DNA of 22,288 bases from CALLVY01 sp937899855 (GTDB lineage: Bacteria; Bacteroidota; Bacteroidia; Chitinophagales; Saprospiraceae), in contig JBCBQC010000104.1 in assembly GCA_039820405.1 (NCBI GenBank), positions 1 through 22,288 of the forward strand. Reading direction: 5' to 3'. A model generated the notes under the pieces. It ran no database searches, was not told the DNA's origin, and saw only the letters and a list, made by a program, of their open reading frames with translations. Position numbers and translations under genes: made by a program. Position 1 is the stretch's first letter. Each line of letters begins with the position of its first letter. Below, piece after piece: positions 1-8,032 of the stretch.

Positions 1-2
1 GG

Positions 3-101
3 TCCATCCAAAACATCACGGACCTCATCATTGATCGTTCAGCATCTTCAAATTTCACCGTACGGGAAGCTGTTTTTCTGGACGCCCCTAGTCACATTTG
101 A
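3..101 (+). CDS. Possible 3' end of an upstream gene (partial)
   Basis: One reading frame is open from the left edge of the window to a TGA at 99-101 and would encode about 32 residues ending FLDAPSHI. The composition looks plausibly protein-like, but another frame (1 to about 154) is also open, so the choice is uncertain. No domain can be recognised in such a short piece. If real, it would be the C-terminus of a gene starting outside the window and lying about 180 bases upstream of the next gene on the same strand. Confidence 0.22.
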   Translation, partial: SIQNITDLIIDRSASSNFTVREAVFLDAPSHI

Positions 102-278
102 CCTACCAAGTGGGAACCCCCACGCCCTCGATCTTCCACCGGGAAGCATCGCCTAATTGCTGTGAAACCGTCTCGAAAATATCCGAGCTACGGAAGGGGC
201 TTTTGCGCTTCCTCGCCAACAAAAACATTTTGAGATGGCTTCCTATCATTTCTTCACGCTTTACTTTAAAAATTTGTC

Positions 279-3179
279 ATGAAAAAACTATTATGGCTCT
301 TTGTCTGGACCTTACTTGGTCCACTGACTTTACCCGCTCAGCAATTCCAAAACGGCGATTTTGAGATCGTCGTTTGCCCCGACGATTGTACCCCCGTCAC
401 CAGCTCCATCGATTGTATCGAACGGTGGTTCGAAGGACGAATTTTGGGCGATAGTCCGCTGGAGAAAACCTTTTGTTTTAACGACGTGGTTTGTACCGGC
501 GACTACTCGATGCGTCTGTGGACCACCTCCGACAGCCGCGCCATCATTCCCCAAACCATCAACCCCTACCACGATTTCGATTTCGAGGGCGTCCCGGGAC
601 TGATGCGGATGACGATGCACGTCGTCAGCGGTACCGATAATACGGGGGTTCACGTTGGGGGGACGGACCGCCCTCCCGCAACGGGCAGCTCGATTGCTAC
701 CCCCCTGGCCTTCGCCAGTGCCGGAACCACCGGGGAGTGCAAGCAGGTGAGTATGATTATGCCGACCACCGCGCGCGATTTTGAGTACCTGGTGTTTAGG
801 ACGGCGGGGCCCTCGGGCTCCCACATCGGTGGCTTTACCACCATTATGGATGATGTGCAGGCCTGTGGCCCCTTGTTGCGCGTGGCGGAAGACTGCGGCC
901 GGATCACCGTTTCTCAATCCCGTGGCTGCGAATTGCGAACCCTGTTTACCGATGTCAGCATCGCCAACGCAGCGGATCCGGACAATGACCTTGCCTTCTT
1001 CGAAACGGATGACTTGGGTCCTTTCACCTTTGAGGTCGAAGAGGTGGGTACCTATCTGATCAAGGTCCTCATTCTCGATGAAAATCTCGAGTCGTACGAG
1101 TTTCAATTCGAACAAGAGGTTACCCGGGTCGCTACCCCTTCCGTGGCCATCAGTGGCATTACCAACCGCAATTGTGTCCTCCACGACTTCGAAATCGACG
1201 GAACCTACAACCTCTGTGATCCCACTGACGTCAGCTCGATCGTACTCGAATTCTACCGCAACGGCAACTACACCGGCGTCTCCATTCCGGTAACCGTTAA
1301 CAACGACGGGACCTGGACTTATTCGGGGATCATGAGCACGGTAGTGGCTGATTTTGGTTTGAACTTTGGCACCTGGTACGACATCATTCCGGTGATGACG
1401 AGCAGCTCCGGGACCGTGACTCGCGGAACGGAGTTTACCCTGGGCACCAGCAACGATCTACAGTTTGCCGACCGCTCCGATCCCTTGGTCACCGTCAATA
1501 GTACGCAGAACAATCCCACGTTCCGACAAAGCACGTTCTGCGCGGACGCGCAAATTTTTTACCACGGGTTTGATCCCCTCACCACCAATCACTTTTCGGC
1601 CATCAGCCGGAGACCCATCGGTACTTCGGGCAATTTTGGCGAACCGCGGGCGATTGGCTGGGTGGATGCTCCCCTGGAAAGCTACACTGGCAACCTGCGT
1701 ACCTTGTACCCCGGCTACATCAAAGCGGGTTTTGAGTACCAGGTTTTTGTGGCTACTTCCAGTTCCGCCAACTGTATTGCCTGGTCCCCCACCACTACGG
1801 TCTTTCAAGTCATCGATTGCTGTGCCCCCGAGGCAACGATCGGCTTCGTCCCCGAGTGCATTGGCCAGGATCAGGAGTTCGTCATCAGTGTAATCGTGAA
1901 TGCTCCCCTCAGCGGAGCCGATATCGAACGCATCTATTCCAATAATGCGGACTATACCTACCGCTCCCACCTCAGCTTTCAAAGTGGCGATCAGCTGGTC
2001 CTTTTGATTACCTTCGTCAGCAACACCTGTTCCTGCGTGGGTAGCCCCCTCCTCCTGGACATCGTATTGCTCGGCTGCAACGAAACCATTTGGATCATGA
2101 CCGATGAGCCCATCCCCTGTTGTCTGGAAAGCTGTGAAGACGTCAGCTTAGAAGCTTGGGAAAGTGGCGAATGCATCGTCGTCAATGGGCAGGTCGCTCG
2201 GGAATTTAGCCTCTTGGTCAGTAGCGAAAGTGACCTACTGAGCGTCAGTGCCTACGACAACGACGCCACCTGTCAAATCACCCCCACCAACCTCCAAATC
2301 ACGAACAATGGCAACGGCACCAGTACCATCACGGGGATCATGCTGTTTGATTCGCCCGATTGTACGAGCAATGCGCTGCTGACCCTCCAGGTGGGCACCG
2401 AGGAGGGATGTTGTGTGCTCAGTCGTCCCTTCAGCTTCCCCGATGCCTGTGAAATTCCCCCGGAGTGCCTGCCGGCCGAGCCCCAGCCCCAATTGCTAAG
2501 TCTGGGGGACTTGCCCAGCCTCAGCTTTTCCATCAATGCCCCCAAGGGAAGCCTCGTTACGATTGTCGATCCACAAAACAATGCGACCTACCAGCGGACC
2601 GTCGGAATCATCGAGTGTGCCCCCTGGATGCTGGGTCCCAACGGGGAGGTCATCGGGCTCAGCGAATGCAATGGCTTTACGATCCCCGCCCCCGGCAACA
2701 TCAACTGTAACCGGGTGGATGGGGAAACCCCCAACCTCCCCTACCGCTACGAAATCAGCTACAGCGAGTGCGTCGCCATCGTAGTGGGGAATTATTGCGA
2801 TTTGACGAGATCCATTCCTTTTGACGGCTTCGATCCCGGTGGAGGCGGTCTGCCCGGAGGATTGAGCAGCGAGGCACCCGCCCTCCTCCGATCGGACGCT
2901 ACGGCAAATTCGGCAAGTGCCCCTACCCTCTCGGTATATCCCAATCCCTTACGCGGTACCGACTTACTACACGTTGAAGTAAAGGACCTCAGTAGTCCCA
3001 TTCAAAGCCTCTACCTGGCCGATGCCAGTGGAAAAACCGTTGCCGTGATTCCGGTACCGGAGGAGCGGGCTCGCTTCCAACACCAACTGGAGCAAAAGCT
3101 AAACGGAGGGCTTTACCTGGTCGTGATGCAGCTGGCGGATGGCAGCCGGCAGGTCCACCGCCTGATCGCAATTGACTAG
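279..3179 (+). CDS. Large secreted Cys-rich protein with T9SS type A sorting domain
   Basis: Predicted 966-residue exported protein. The start is supported by a signal peptide directly after it (MKKLLWLFVW..., hydrophobic to about residue 20, ending LPAQ). The mature N-terminus begins with an NGDFE motif, as in many Bacteroidota secreted proteins with a jelly-roll-like first domain. The middle (about residues 190-845) is rich in cysteines, including several CC pairs and Ig-like stretches, but shows no catalytic motif I recognise. A Gly-rich linker (about 848-860) precedes a C-terminal domain (about 881-966) with the YPNP motif, a central LYLADASGK-type strand and the GGLYLVVMQ strand: the T9SS type A signal for outer-membrane transport and surface attachment or release. 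It is a single-gene unit with its own terminator. Adhesin, structural surface protein or binding protein are all possible; export is much surer than function. Confidence 0.85.
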   Translation: MKKLLWLFVWTLLGPLTLPAQQFQNGDFEIVVCPDDCTPVTSSIDCIERWFEGRILGDSPLEKTFCFNDVVCTGDYSMRLWTTSDSRAIIPQTINPYHDFDFEGVPGLMRMTMHVVSGTDNTGVHVGGTDRPPATGSSIATPLAFASAGTTGECKQVSMIMPTTARDFEYLVFRTAGPSGSHIGGFTTIMDDVQACGPLLRVAEDCGRITVSQSRGCELRTLFTDVSIANAADPDNDLAFFETDDLGPFTFEVEEVGTYLIKVLILDENLESYEFQFEQEVTRVATPSVAISGITNRNCVLHDFEIDGTYNLCDPTDVSSIVLEFYRNGNYTGVSIPVTVNNDGTWTYSGIMSTVVADFGLNFGTWYDIIPVMTSSSGTVTRGTEFTLGTSNDLQFADRSDPLVTVNSTQNNPTFRQSTFCADAQIFYHGFDPLTTNHFSAISRRPIGTSGNFGEPRAIGWVDAPLESYTGNLRTLYPGYIKAGFEYQVFVATSSSANCIAWSPTTTVFQVIDCCAPEATIGFVPECIGQDQEFVISVIVNAPLSGADIERIYSNNADYTYRSHLSFQSGDQLVLLITFVSNTCSCVGSPLLLDIVLLGCNETIWIMTDEPIPCCLESCEDVSLEAWESGECIVVNGQVAREFSLLVSSESDLLSVSAYDNDATCQITPTNLQITNNGNGTSTITGIMLFDSPDCTSNALLTLQVGTEEGCCVLSRPFSFPDACEIPPECLPAEPQPQLLSLGDLPSLSFSINAPKGSLVTIVDPQNNATYQRTVGIIECAPWMLGPNGEVIGLSECNGFTIPAPGNINCNRVDGETPNLPYRYEISYSECVAIVVGNYCDLTRSIPFDGFDPGGGGLPGGLSSEAPALLRSDATANSASAPTLSVYPNPLRGTDLLHVEVKDLSSPIQSLYLADASGKTVAVIPVPEERARFQHQLEQKLNGGLYLVVMQLADGSRQVHRLIAID

Positions 3180-3244
3180 AGCAATCGGACGCTAATCCAC
3201 CCAAACAATTGGACTAACAGTACCAATAATTTGCTACTTTTATC

Positions 3245-3280
3245 AAGCCGGGCTATGAATATAGCTCGGCTTTTTCTTTT
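3245..3280 (+). terminator. Intrinsic terminator of the T9SS type A protein gene
   Basis: A 12-bp stem (3245-3256 with 3261-3272, one G-U wobble) closes a GAAT loop and runs into a T-rich tract (3271-3280, nine T in ten bases). It lies 65 bases after the stop codon of the upstream plus-strand gene. The opposite strand has no comparable U tract, so it serves the plus-strand gene rather than the convergent AraC gene. Confidence 0.8.
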
Positions 3281-3310
3281 CCCAATGCTGCCCCAGCCCC
3301 CAACAAGTTG

Positions 3311-4180
3311 CTACACTCGCTGTTTGCGAAAGGCGGAGGGCGATACGCCCACGTGCTTCTTAAAAAAGGCACTGAAGTTGGCGGGCTCGGAAAAGCCAAG
3401 CTCGTAGGCAATTTCCTTGTTGTTTTGTTCAGAAAAGTAGAGCAAGCGTTGGGCGGCGATGACCAGGCGGGATTGTAAGTATTCCTTGGCCGTTTTGCCG
3501 ATCAGGGATTTTACCGTGCGGTTGAGGTGGTCGGGGGTGATGTGCAGGGCCTCGGCGTACTGCTGACTCTGGTGCCACTGGCCAAAGCGTTTTTCGACCA
3601 GTTTTTTGAATTCGCGCAGGATGAGGTTGCCCGCCTCCAGACCGTGGGGATCCCCAAAGGGGAGGGTACACCAATTGTTGGCCCGGATGAGAAAAATTTC
3701 GAGGAGGGCCGCCGCCGCCTGGTGGCGAAAGCGGTCCTGAGAATGATAATCCACCAACATCTCTTCGCAATAGTAGGACAATTGCCGCAGGCGCTCCGCC
3801 TCCAAATCCATCGGCGGGCTGTCGCCGTAGTCACGGAAGAGGTTGAGGTCATCCAGGAAGCGGAAGGGGATGTTGTTTTCCGCCAAAAAGGCACGTGAAA
3901 AAACCAACGAATACCCCACGGAAGCCTCTTCCTCCACTACCTGGTGTACCTGTCCTGGTGCAATAAAAAAGACTTGCCGGCCCCGCAGCGGATACTCTCG
4001 AAAGTCAATAAAGTGGGCGCCCCGGGCCCGCTTCACCAACAGCACCGTGTAGTAATCGTGCCGGTGCGGACTATCCACCACCCCCTCCCGCCGGGCGTAG
4101 ATGTCCTCCATCCGGGAGATGCCAAAATGCTGGCGCGGATTCTGGCGATTGACGTTCTGGTAGGTCTTGATGTGGTCCAT
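3311..4180 (-). CDS. AraC-family transcriptional regulator
   Basis: Predicted 289-residue cytoplasmic DNA-binding protein of the usual AraC-family length. The N-terminal part (about residues 30-100) looks like a cupin effector-binding domain, with SPHRHDYYTV and the PGQVHQV motif typical of that fold. The C-terminal 100 residues hold two helix-turn-helix units: the first around YAEALHITPDHLNRTVKSL (about 208-230), the second around KEIAYELGFSEPANFSAFFK (about 255-274), followed by the GVSPSAFRK motif. It is convergent with the T9SS protein gene and separated from the next gene by a 611-bp gap. Its ligand and targets cannot be read from the sequence; a neighbouring surface-protein or receptor gene is a guess from position only. 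Confidence 0.93.
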   Translation of the reverse strand: MDHIKTYQNVNRQNPRQHFGISRMEDIYARREGVVDSPHRHDYYTVLLVKRARGAHFIDFREYPLRGRQVFFIAPGQVHQVVEEEASVGYSLVFSRAFLAENNIPFRFLDDLNLFRDYGDSPPMDLEAERLRQLSYYCEEMLVDYHSQDRFRHQAAAALLEIFLIRANNWCTLPFGDPHGLEAGNLILREFKKLVEKRFGQWHQSQQYAEALHITPDHLNRTVKSLIGKTAKEYLQSRLVIAAQRLLYFSEQNNKEIAYELGFSEPANFSAFFKKHVGVSPSAFRKQRV

Positions 4181-4403
4181 CGGCGGGCAAGCTTGGTGAA
4201 AATGATGTGGATACCCTATTAACCCCCCTGGCCAGCACTCGGTTTAGAAGCCCGGGTTAAAAGTCAGATAAGACTCGTGAAATTTCGGTACGCGCTCCCA
4301 ACTTACTGCCATCGGGTCCTCACTTGGTCAGCTGCCACTCCACGAAGGTCACTGAAAGGACCATCACGGCGCATATTCCGAACCTTTTTTTGACGAGGGG
4401 GCA

Positions 4404-4424
4404 TTTTTTTCAAAAAAATTTTTT
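4404..4424. repeat. Perfect A/T palindrome (T7-C-A7 followed by T6)
   Basis: Seven T, one C, seven A, then six T. It can form an A-U hairpin followed by a U tract on the plus-strand transcript, but the stem has no G-C pair and would be weak. It may be a bent or easily melted DNA segment rather than a terminator. Confidence 0.45.
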
Positions 4425-4560
4425 CCTTATTTTTCGGGGGCTCCAGCCGACGCGGAGGTGTTCTTTCCATTTTGGTTTATGGAATTTCACCCTTGAAAAC
4501 GTCTATGTACGGAGTTTTCCTACTGCTAGCGAAGGAAACACTCTACATGTTTTAACCAGT

Positions 4561-4661
4561 TAGAGTAGCAGACTCTAGGTTGGGTGGCGGAGCTGTACGC
4601 AAGTACGGTGGCCGCCGAGGAGGTCAGCAGAGGGCTGTGCCTTGAGGGTGGGGTCCCGCCC
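4561..4661. ncRNA. Candidate structured RNA or dispersed element: cluster of four hairpins
   Basis: About 100 bases hold four adjacent stem-loops. They are 4561-4566 with 4572-4577 (six perfect pairs); 4586-4590 with 4612-4616 enclosing 4592-4598 with 4603-4609, capped by a GCAA (GNRA-type) tetraloop; 4624-4627 with 4633-4636; and 4646-4651 with 4656-4661 (six pairs, one G-U). The nested second hairpin is the strongest. The composition differs from the A/T-rich sequence just upstream. No known RNA family is recognised, the strand is unknown, and no promoter is evident. A mobile or repetitive extragenic element is an alternative explanation. Confidence 0.3.
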
Positions 4662-4791
4662 AGTGGGCGAAATTCTATCTGCCCCTAAAATCACCTCCAA
4701 ATTCCCATGGCCCCCTTCCGCTCTCCCAAGCCTTTCCTCTCCCCTTCTCCTATCAGTACTTCGTGATAAAACAACTCCTCTCCATCCCTCT

Positions 4792-7209
4792 CTAAATCTC
4801 CACCACCACCCCAATCGTTGGCAGCACCGAGCCCGCTCCCGTATCCAATTCCTTGATCAGGTAACGCTGTTGGTCCACCGGTGCGTCGGGATTGATGATG
4901 ACACCCGAGCCGACGGGGCGGTTGTTCTCATCCAGTGGTCGGTCGAGTAGCAGGGTGGGTTGGCTGACGGCATTGGCGTTGAGGTTTTGCAGGTCGAGGT
5001 ACACGTTGAGGCTCCACTTGTCAAAAAACCACTTGCGATCAATCCGCAAATCGATAGAATTGACGGCGGTGTTGCGTAGGGTGTTGAGACGGGTAAAGTC
5101 CAGGGTCCCCCCGTTGGTGACGTCCCAGTTGATGACCAGGTTGGAGTCGTCGGAAAAGGGCGTGAGGGGCAGGCCAGACTGGAAGCGGTACGCAATTCCG
5201 ATTTCGAAGTCCTTGAGAAAGCCCTGCTCAAACTTTTTCCCAATCGTCAGATTAGCAATGTGCCGCGCATCCCAAGAGGAAGGAATAAACTCCCCGTTCT
5301 TGTCTTCAAATTCGGTCCAGCCCAGGGTGTAACTGGCGATGCCGTAAAAGCCTTTGTACAAGCGCTGCTGGAACAAAAATTCTACTCCGTAGGCCCGACC
5401 GTTGGAACGCGGTACGGCGGGTTCGTTCCCAATCACGCCAAAATCGGCGCCCAGATTGGCGATCGTGAGGCTGTCGCGGAGGAGGAAGGGATAGTCTCGG
5501 TAGGCTTTATAATAGCCCTCTATCGTAACCTTGGAGGAAGAAGCCGTATTGAATTCGATACCCACTACGACCTGATCGTTGGTCAAATACTTGAGCCCAT
5601 TATCGCGGTTGACCAGTCGCCCATCCTCCTGGTAGCCCATTAGGGTATAGGCGGGCAATTGGTAATAGCGGCCGGTATTGAAATTCAGGATGATGTCGGG
5701 GGTCAAGGCGTAGGCGGCCGAAAAACGGGGGCTAAACTGATCCAGCGGATTGCTCATCTCGTCGGAATAATCGGCCCCGTCGAAGCGGACGCCCAAGGAG
5801 AGGATGAGCCGCTCGTCCAGCAGTTTTCGGCTGACCTGACCGAAGAGCCCGTACTTGTTGAGGTTAAAATCGGAGGCAAAGTCGACGGTGAGGGGCCCCT
5901 GGGGCGTAAAGATGCGATTGAAGGTACTGTTGTTATAGCTGGCAAACTCGTAATTGATCCCGTAATTGAATTTGTACCCGTTGGTGCGGACGGTATATTC
6001 GGCGCGAAACTTATTTTCGATCTCCTGAGAATTGTAATCCAAGAGTAAGTTGTCCTCACTGCTCTCGTCGTTGTTGGCGTACTTAAAGCTGCGGTTATCG
6101 AGCATGTTACGGCTCACGACGAAGGTGTAGTAGCCGTTGTCGCGATAGTGCTTGTAGACCAGGCCCAGGGCATAATTCCACTGGGGAGAAACGGGCAGGG
6201 CATTGAGGAGAAATTGTTGTTCTTCCGTCTCGTTGGCCTCCAGGTTGAGTTCAAATTGATCGATGGCCCCCAAACCGATCAGGGTCAGCTCGTTGCGTTG
6301 ATCGATCTTGTGTTTTACCTTGAGTTGGAAGTCGTTGTAGGTTGGTAGAAAGGGCAATTCGAGCAGCTCGAACAAAAAGCCGAGGTAGGACTGGCGGGCG
6401 GAGGCCAAGAAGGTGGTTTTTTTCCCAATCGGCCCCTCCAGGGTAAAATTCAGATCGCTCGACCCAACGGTAAAGGACCCGCCCAAACGATCGTCGCGAC
6501 CATCGCGGAGGCGAAAGCCAAAGACCGAACTCAGGGTATTGCCACGGTTGGCGGGAAAGGCCCCACTGTAAAAATCCACCTCCTGGATAAAGTTGACGTT
6601 AATCATCCCCACGGGCCCGCCGGAGGAGCCCTGGGTGGCAAAGTGGTTGATGGTGGGCACCTCCACTTCGTCGAGGTAAAAACGGTTTTCGTTGGGTGCA
6701 CCCCCCCGGATAATCAAGTCATTGCGAAAGGAAGCCGAAGAAGTCACCCCCGGCAACTGCTGGACCACCAGGGAGATGTCGCGGTTGCCTCCCGGATTCC
6801 GCTGGATTTCCGCCACGCCGATGGAGCGCAACGATACCGGACTCTCCTCCGTCTTTTTAAAAGGCGACGCCTTGACCACCACCTCCTCCAACTCCTGTAC
6901 CGCCTCACTCATCTGGATGTCGATCTCAGCTGGCTTATTGTTGAACACCTGAATCTCGTACTCCGTAAAGTCGTCAAAACCCACGTAAGAAGCCCGAATG
7001 CTGTACAAACCCGGCGCCAAGCCGCGGACCTCGTAGTTGCCATCCAAATCGGAGGTCGTCCCACTATCCGTTCCCAATACCAAGACGGTGGCAAAAGAAA
7101 TGGGCTCGTTGTTGATCGAGTTGGTAATGGTCCCCTTGATGATCCCCGATTGGGCCACCAGCGAGCAATAGCCCAGCCCCCAAACGAGGAGCGCAAGTAA
7201 CTTTTTCAT
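4792..7209 (-). CDS. TonB-dependent outer-membrane receptor
   Basis: Predicted 805-residue outer-membrane beta-barrel that takes up a ligand using TonB-ExbBD energy. In order: a signal peptide (1-20, ending LVAQ); a carboxypeptidase-regulatory-like beta-sandwich (about 23-105, with GIIKGTITN, PISFATVLVLGT and LDGNYEVRGLAPGLYSI); a TonB-box-like stretch (EELEEVVVKA-type, about 105-115); a plug domain (about 120-230, with QQLPGV, LIIRGG and FYLDEVEVPTINHF); and a barrel to the C-terminus. Length and order suit the family. No SusD-like partner lies beside it, so it is not an obvious polysaccharide-utilisation pair; the substrate could be a metal complex, peptide or other small molecule. It is transcribed away from a MarR-like gene across a 181-bp shared region, which suggests control by that regulator. 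Confidence 0.93.
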   Translation of the reverse strand: MKKLLALLVWGLGYCSLVAQSGIIKGTITNSINNEPISFATVLVLGTDSGTTSDLDGNYEVRGLAPGLYSIRASYVGFDDFTEYEIQVFNNKPAEIDIQMSEAVQELEEVVVKASPFKKTEESPVSLRSIGVAEIQRNPGGNRDISLVVQQLPGVTSSASFRNDLIIRGGAPNENRFYLDEVEVPTINHFATQGSSGGPVGMINVNFIQEVDFYSGAFPANRGNTLSSVFGFRLRDGRDDRLGGSFTVGSSDLNFTLEGPIGKKTTFLASARQSYLGFLFELLELPFLPTYNDFQLKVKHKIDQRNELTLIGLGAIDQFELNLEANETEEQQFLLNALPVSPQWNYALGLVYKHYRDNGYYTFVVSRNMLDNRSFKYANNDESSEDNLLLDYNSQEIENKFRAEYTVRTNGYKFNYGINYEFASYNNSTFNRIFTPQGPLTVDFASDFNLNKYGLFGQVSRKLLDERLILSLGVRFDGADYSDEMSNPLDQFSPRFSAAYALTPDIILNFNTGRYYQLPAYTLMGYQEDGRLVNRDNGLKYLTNDQVVVGIEFNTASSSKVTIEGYYKAYRDYPFLLRDSLTIANLGADFGVIGNEPAVPRSNGRAYGVEFLFQQRLYKGFYGIASYTLGWTEFEDKNGEFIPSSWDARHIANLTIGKKFEQGFLKDFEIGIAYRFQSGLPLTPFSDDSNLVINWDVTNGGTLDFTRLNTLRNTAVNSIDLRIDRKWFFDKWSLNVYLDLQNLNANAVSQPTLLLDRPLDENNRPVGSGVIINPDAPVDQQRYLIKELDTGAGSVLPTIGVVVEI

Positions 7210-7252
7210 GTTATTGATTTAGTTGATCCAGGAATTTTTAGATTATCCAACT

Positions 7253-7335
7253 TGCATTCAACCAAAGTGCGGTTCGCCTCATTTAACAGGAGCAAAAATC
7301 CTCAATTGGCCCAATGAATGCAGTCTAAACATTCA
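7253..7335. promoter_or_regulatory. Candidate operator half-sites between receptor and MarR-like genes
   Basis: The 181-bp divergent region contains TGCATTCA at 7253-7260, its exact inverted copy TGAATGCA at 7315-7322, and CATTCA at 7330-7335. The last two form a 6-9-6 inverted repeat (7315-7335), of a size fitting a dimeric winged-helix repressor. The position suits control of both divergent genes. The link to the MarR-like protein is inference. No textbook Bacteroidota promoter (TTTG then TAnnTTTG at the usual spacing) is clear, although A/T-rich sequence with TTTG (7345-7348) and TATATTTT (7362-7369) precedes the MarR-like gene. Confidence 0.35.
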
Positions 7336-7390
7336 AAGTTTTATTTTGTTTTTACACTAAATATATTTTTTTGCTGTAAAAAAACATTTA

Positions 7391-8032
7391 ATGAACACCC
7401 TTTCCCAATTGCTAAAAGCCATGCTCCCCCTCCTGGAAAAATACACCGAAACGGAGCAACACGAAGCCAGTCTGACCGCCTTCGTAGCCTGGCTCAATCG
7501 GGAACTGGCCATCCCCAGCCCCAGCCGACCGATCGAAAGACATCCCGTCATGCACACCGACGCCATGATTAGCGCTCACCTGAGCCGCCTCAACCGTTTT
7601 ACCAAACGCTACTCCAAGGTGGCCCTCAAAAATTCACCCCTCGCGGGAATCGACGATTTTGTAATCTTAGTCAGCCTTACAAAAGGAGAAAGGAGCAAAT
7701 CGGAGGTCATCGCCCGCAATTTGATCGAGTTCAATACCGGTATCGGTATCATTCGACGGCTGCTGCGGCACGACTTGGTGGAGGAATTGCCCGATGAGGA
7801 AGACAAACGGGGCAAGCGAATCCGCATCACCCCCGCGGGAATGAGGGTACTCAGCCAGATTTACGGCAGCCTGGAGGCCACCTCCTATCTGCTGACGGCC
7901 GATTTGTCGGAAGGCGAAAAGAATGTGCTGCTGGGGACCCTACAACACCTGGATCAGCACCACGTGGATGCCTTTGAGCAAAATGTACAATCGCTGAAGG
8001 AGATCACGGAGGCTGATCCCGACGACTACTAA
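7391..8032 (+). CDS. MarR-like winged-helix transcriptional regulator
   Basis: Predicted 213-residue cytoplasmic regulator. The region about 84-153 reads as a winged helix: a helix around DDFVILVSL, the recognition-helix segment EVIARNLIEFNTGIGIIRRL followed by RHDLVEE, then a charged wing (DEEDKRGKRIRITPAGMRVL) with the DxxDxRxxxxxLTxxG pattern of MarR proteins. The flanking helical N- and C-terminal parts would form the dimer interface. At 213 residues it is longer than a typical 140-160-residue MarR, mostly through a 60-residue N-terminal extension. No signal peptide is present. It is divergent from the TonB-dependent receptor gene and is probably its regulator as well as its own. Its stop codon overlaps that of the following convergent gene. 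Confidence 0.8.
   Translation: MNTLSQLLKAMLPLLEKYTETEQHEASLTAFVAWLNRELAIPSPSRPIERHPVMHTDAMISAHLSRLNRFTKRYSKVALKNSPLAGIDDFVILVSLTKGERSKSEVIARNLIEFNTGIGIIRRLLRHDLVEELPDEEDKRGKRIRITPAGMRVLSQIYGSLEATSYLLTADLSEGEKNVLLGTLQHLDQHHVDAFEQNVQSLKEITEADPDDY

Larger units (their letters stand above)
4181..4791. other. 611-bp intergenic gap with no convincing gene
   Basis: The gap lies between the start of the AraC gene and the end of the TonB-dependent receptor gene, so it must hold the AraC promoter and any terminator for the receptor gene. Short open frames exist here (for example 4324-4563), but they are low-complexity, lack plausible starts and resemble nothing known to me. Visible structures are an A/T palindrome (4404-4418), a cluster of small GC-rich hairpins (4561-4661), and a strongly pyrimidine-rich plus strand from about 4690 to 4800. 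No tRNA, RNase P RNA or tmRNA signature was found. Confidence 0.7.

Noticed and set aside
4404..4424. A/T palindrome as a strong terminator
   Set aside because: The stem has only A-U pairs and no adjacent gene end on the right strand within a normal distance.
4324..4563. 79-codon plus-strand frame, and frames at 4575-4814 and 4642-4950
   Set aside because: Low-complexity or hairpin-derived translations with no family resemblance; the first crosses homopolymer tracts, and the others overlap the hairpin cluster or the receptor gene.
4792..7209. SusC of a polysaccharide-utilisation locus
   Set aside because: No SusD-like gene or carbohydrate-active enzyme is adjacent, and the length (805) is shorter than the roughly 1000 residues of typical SusC proteins.
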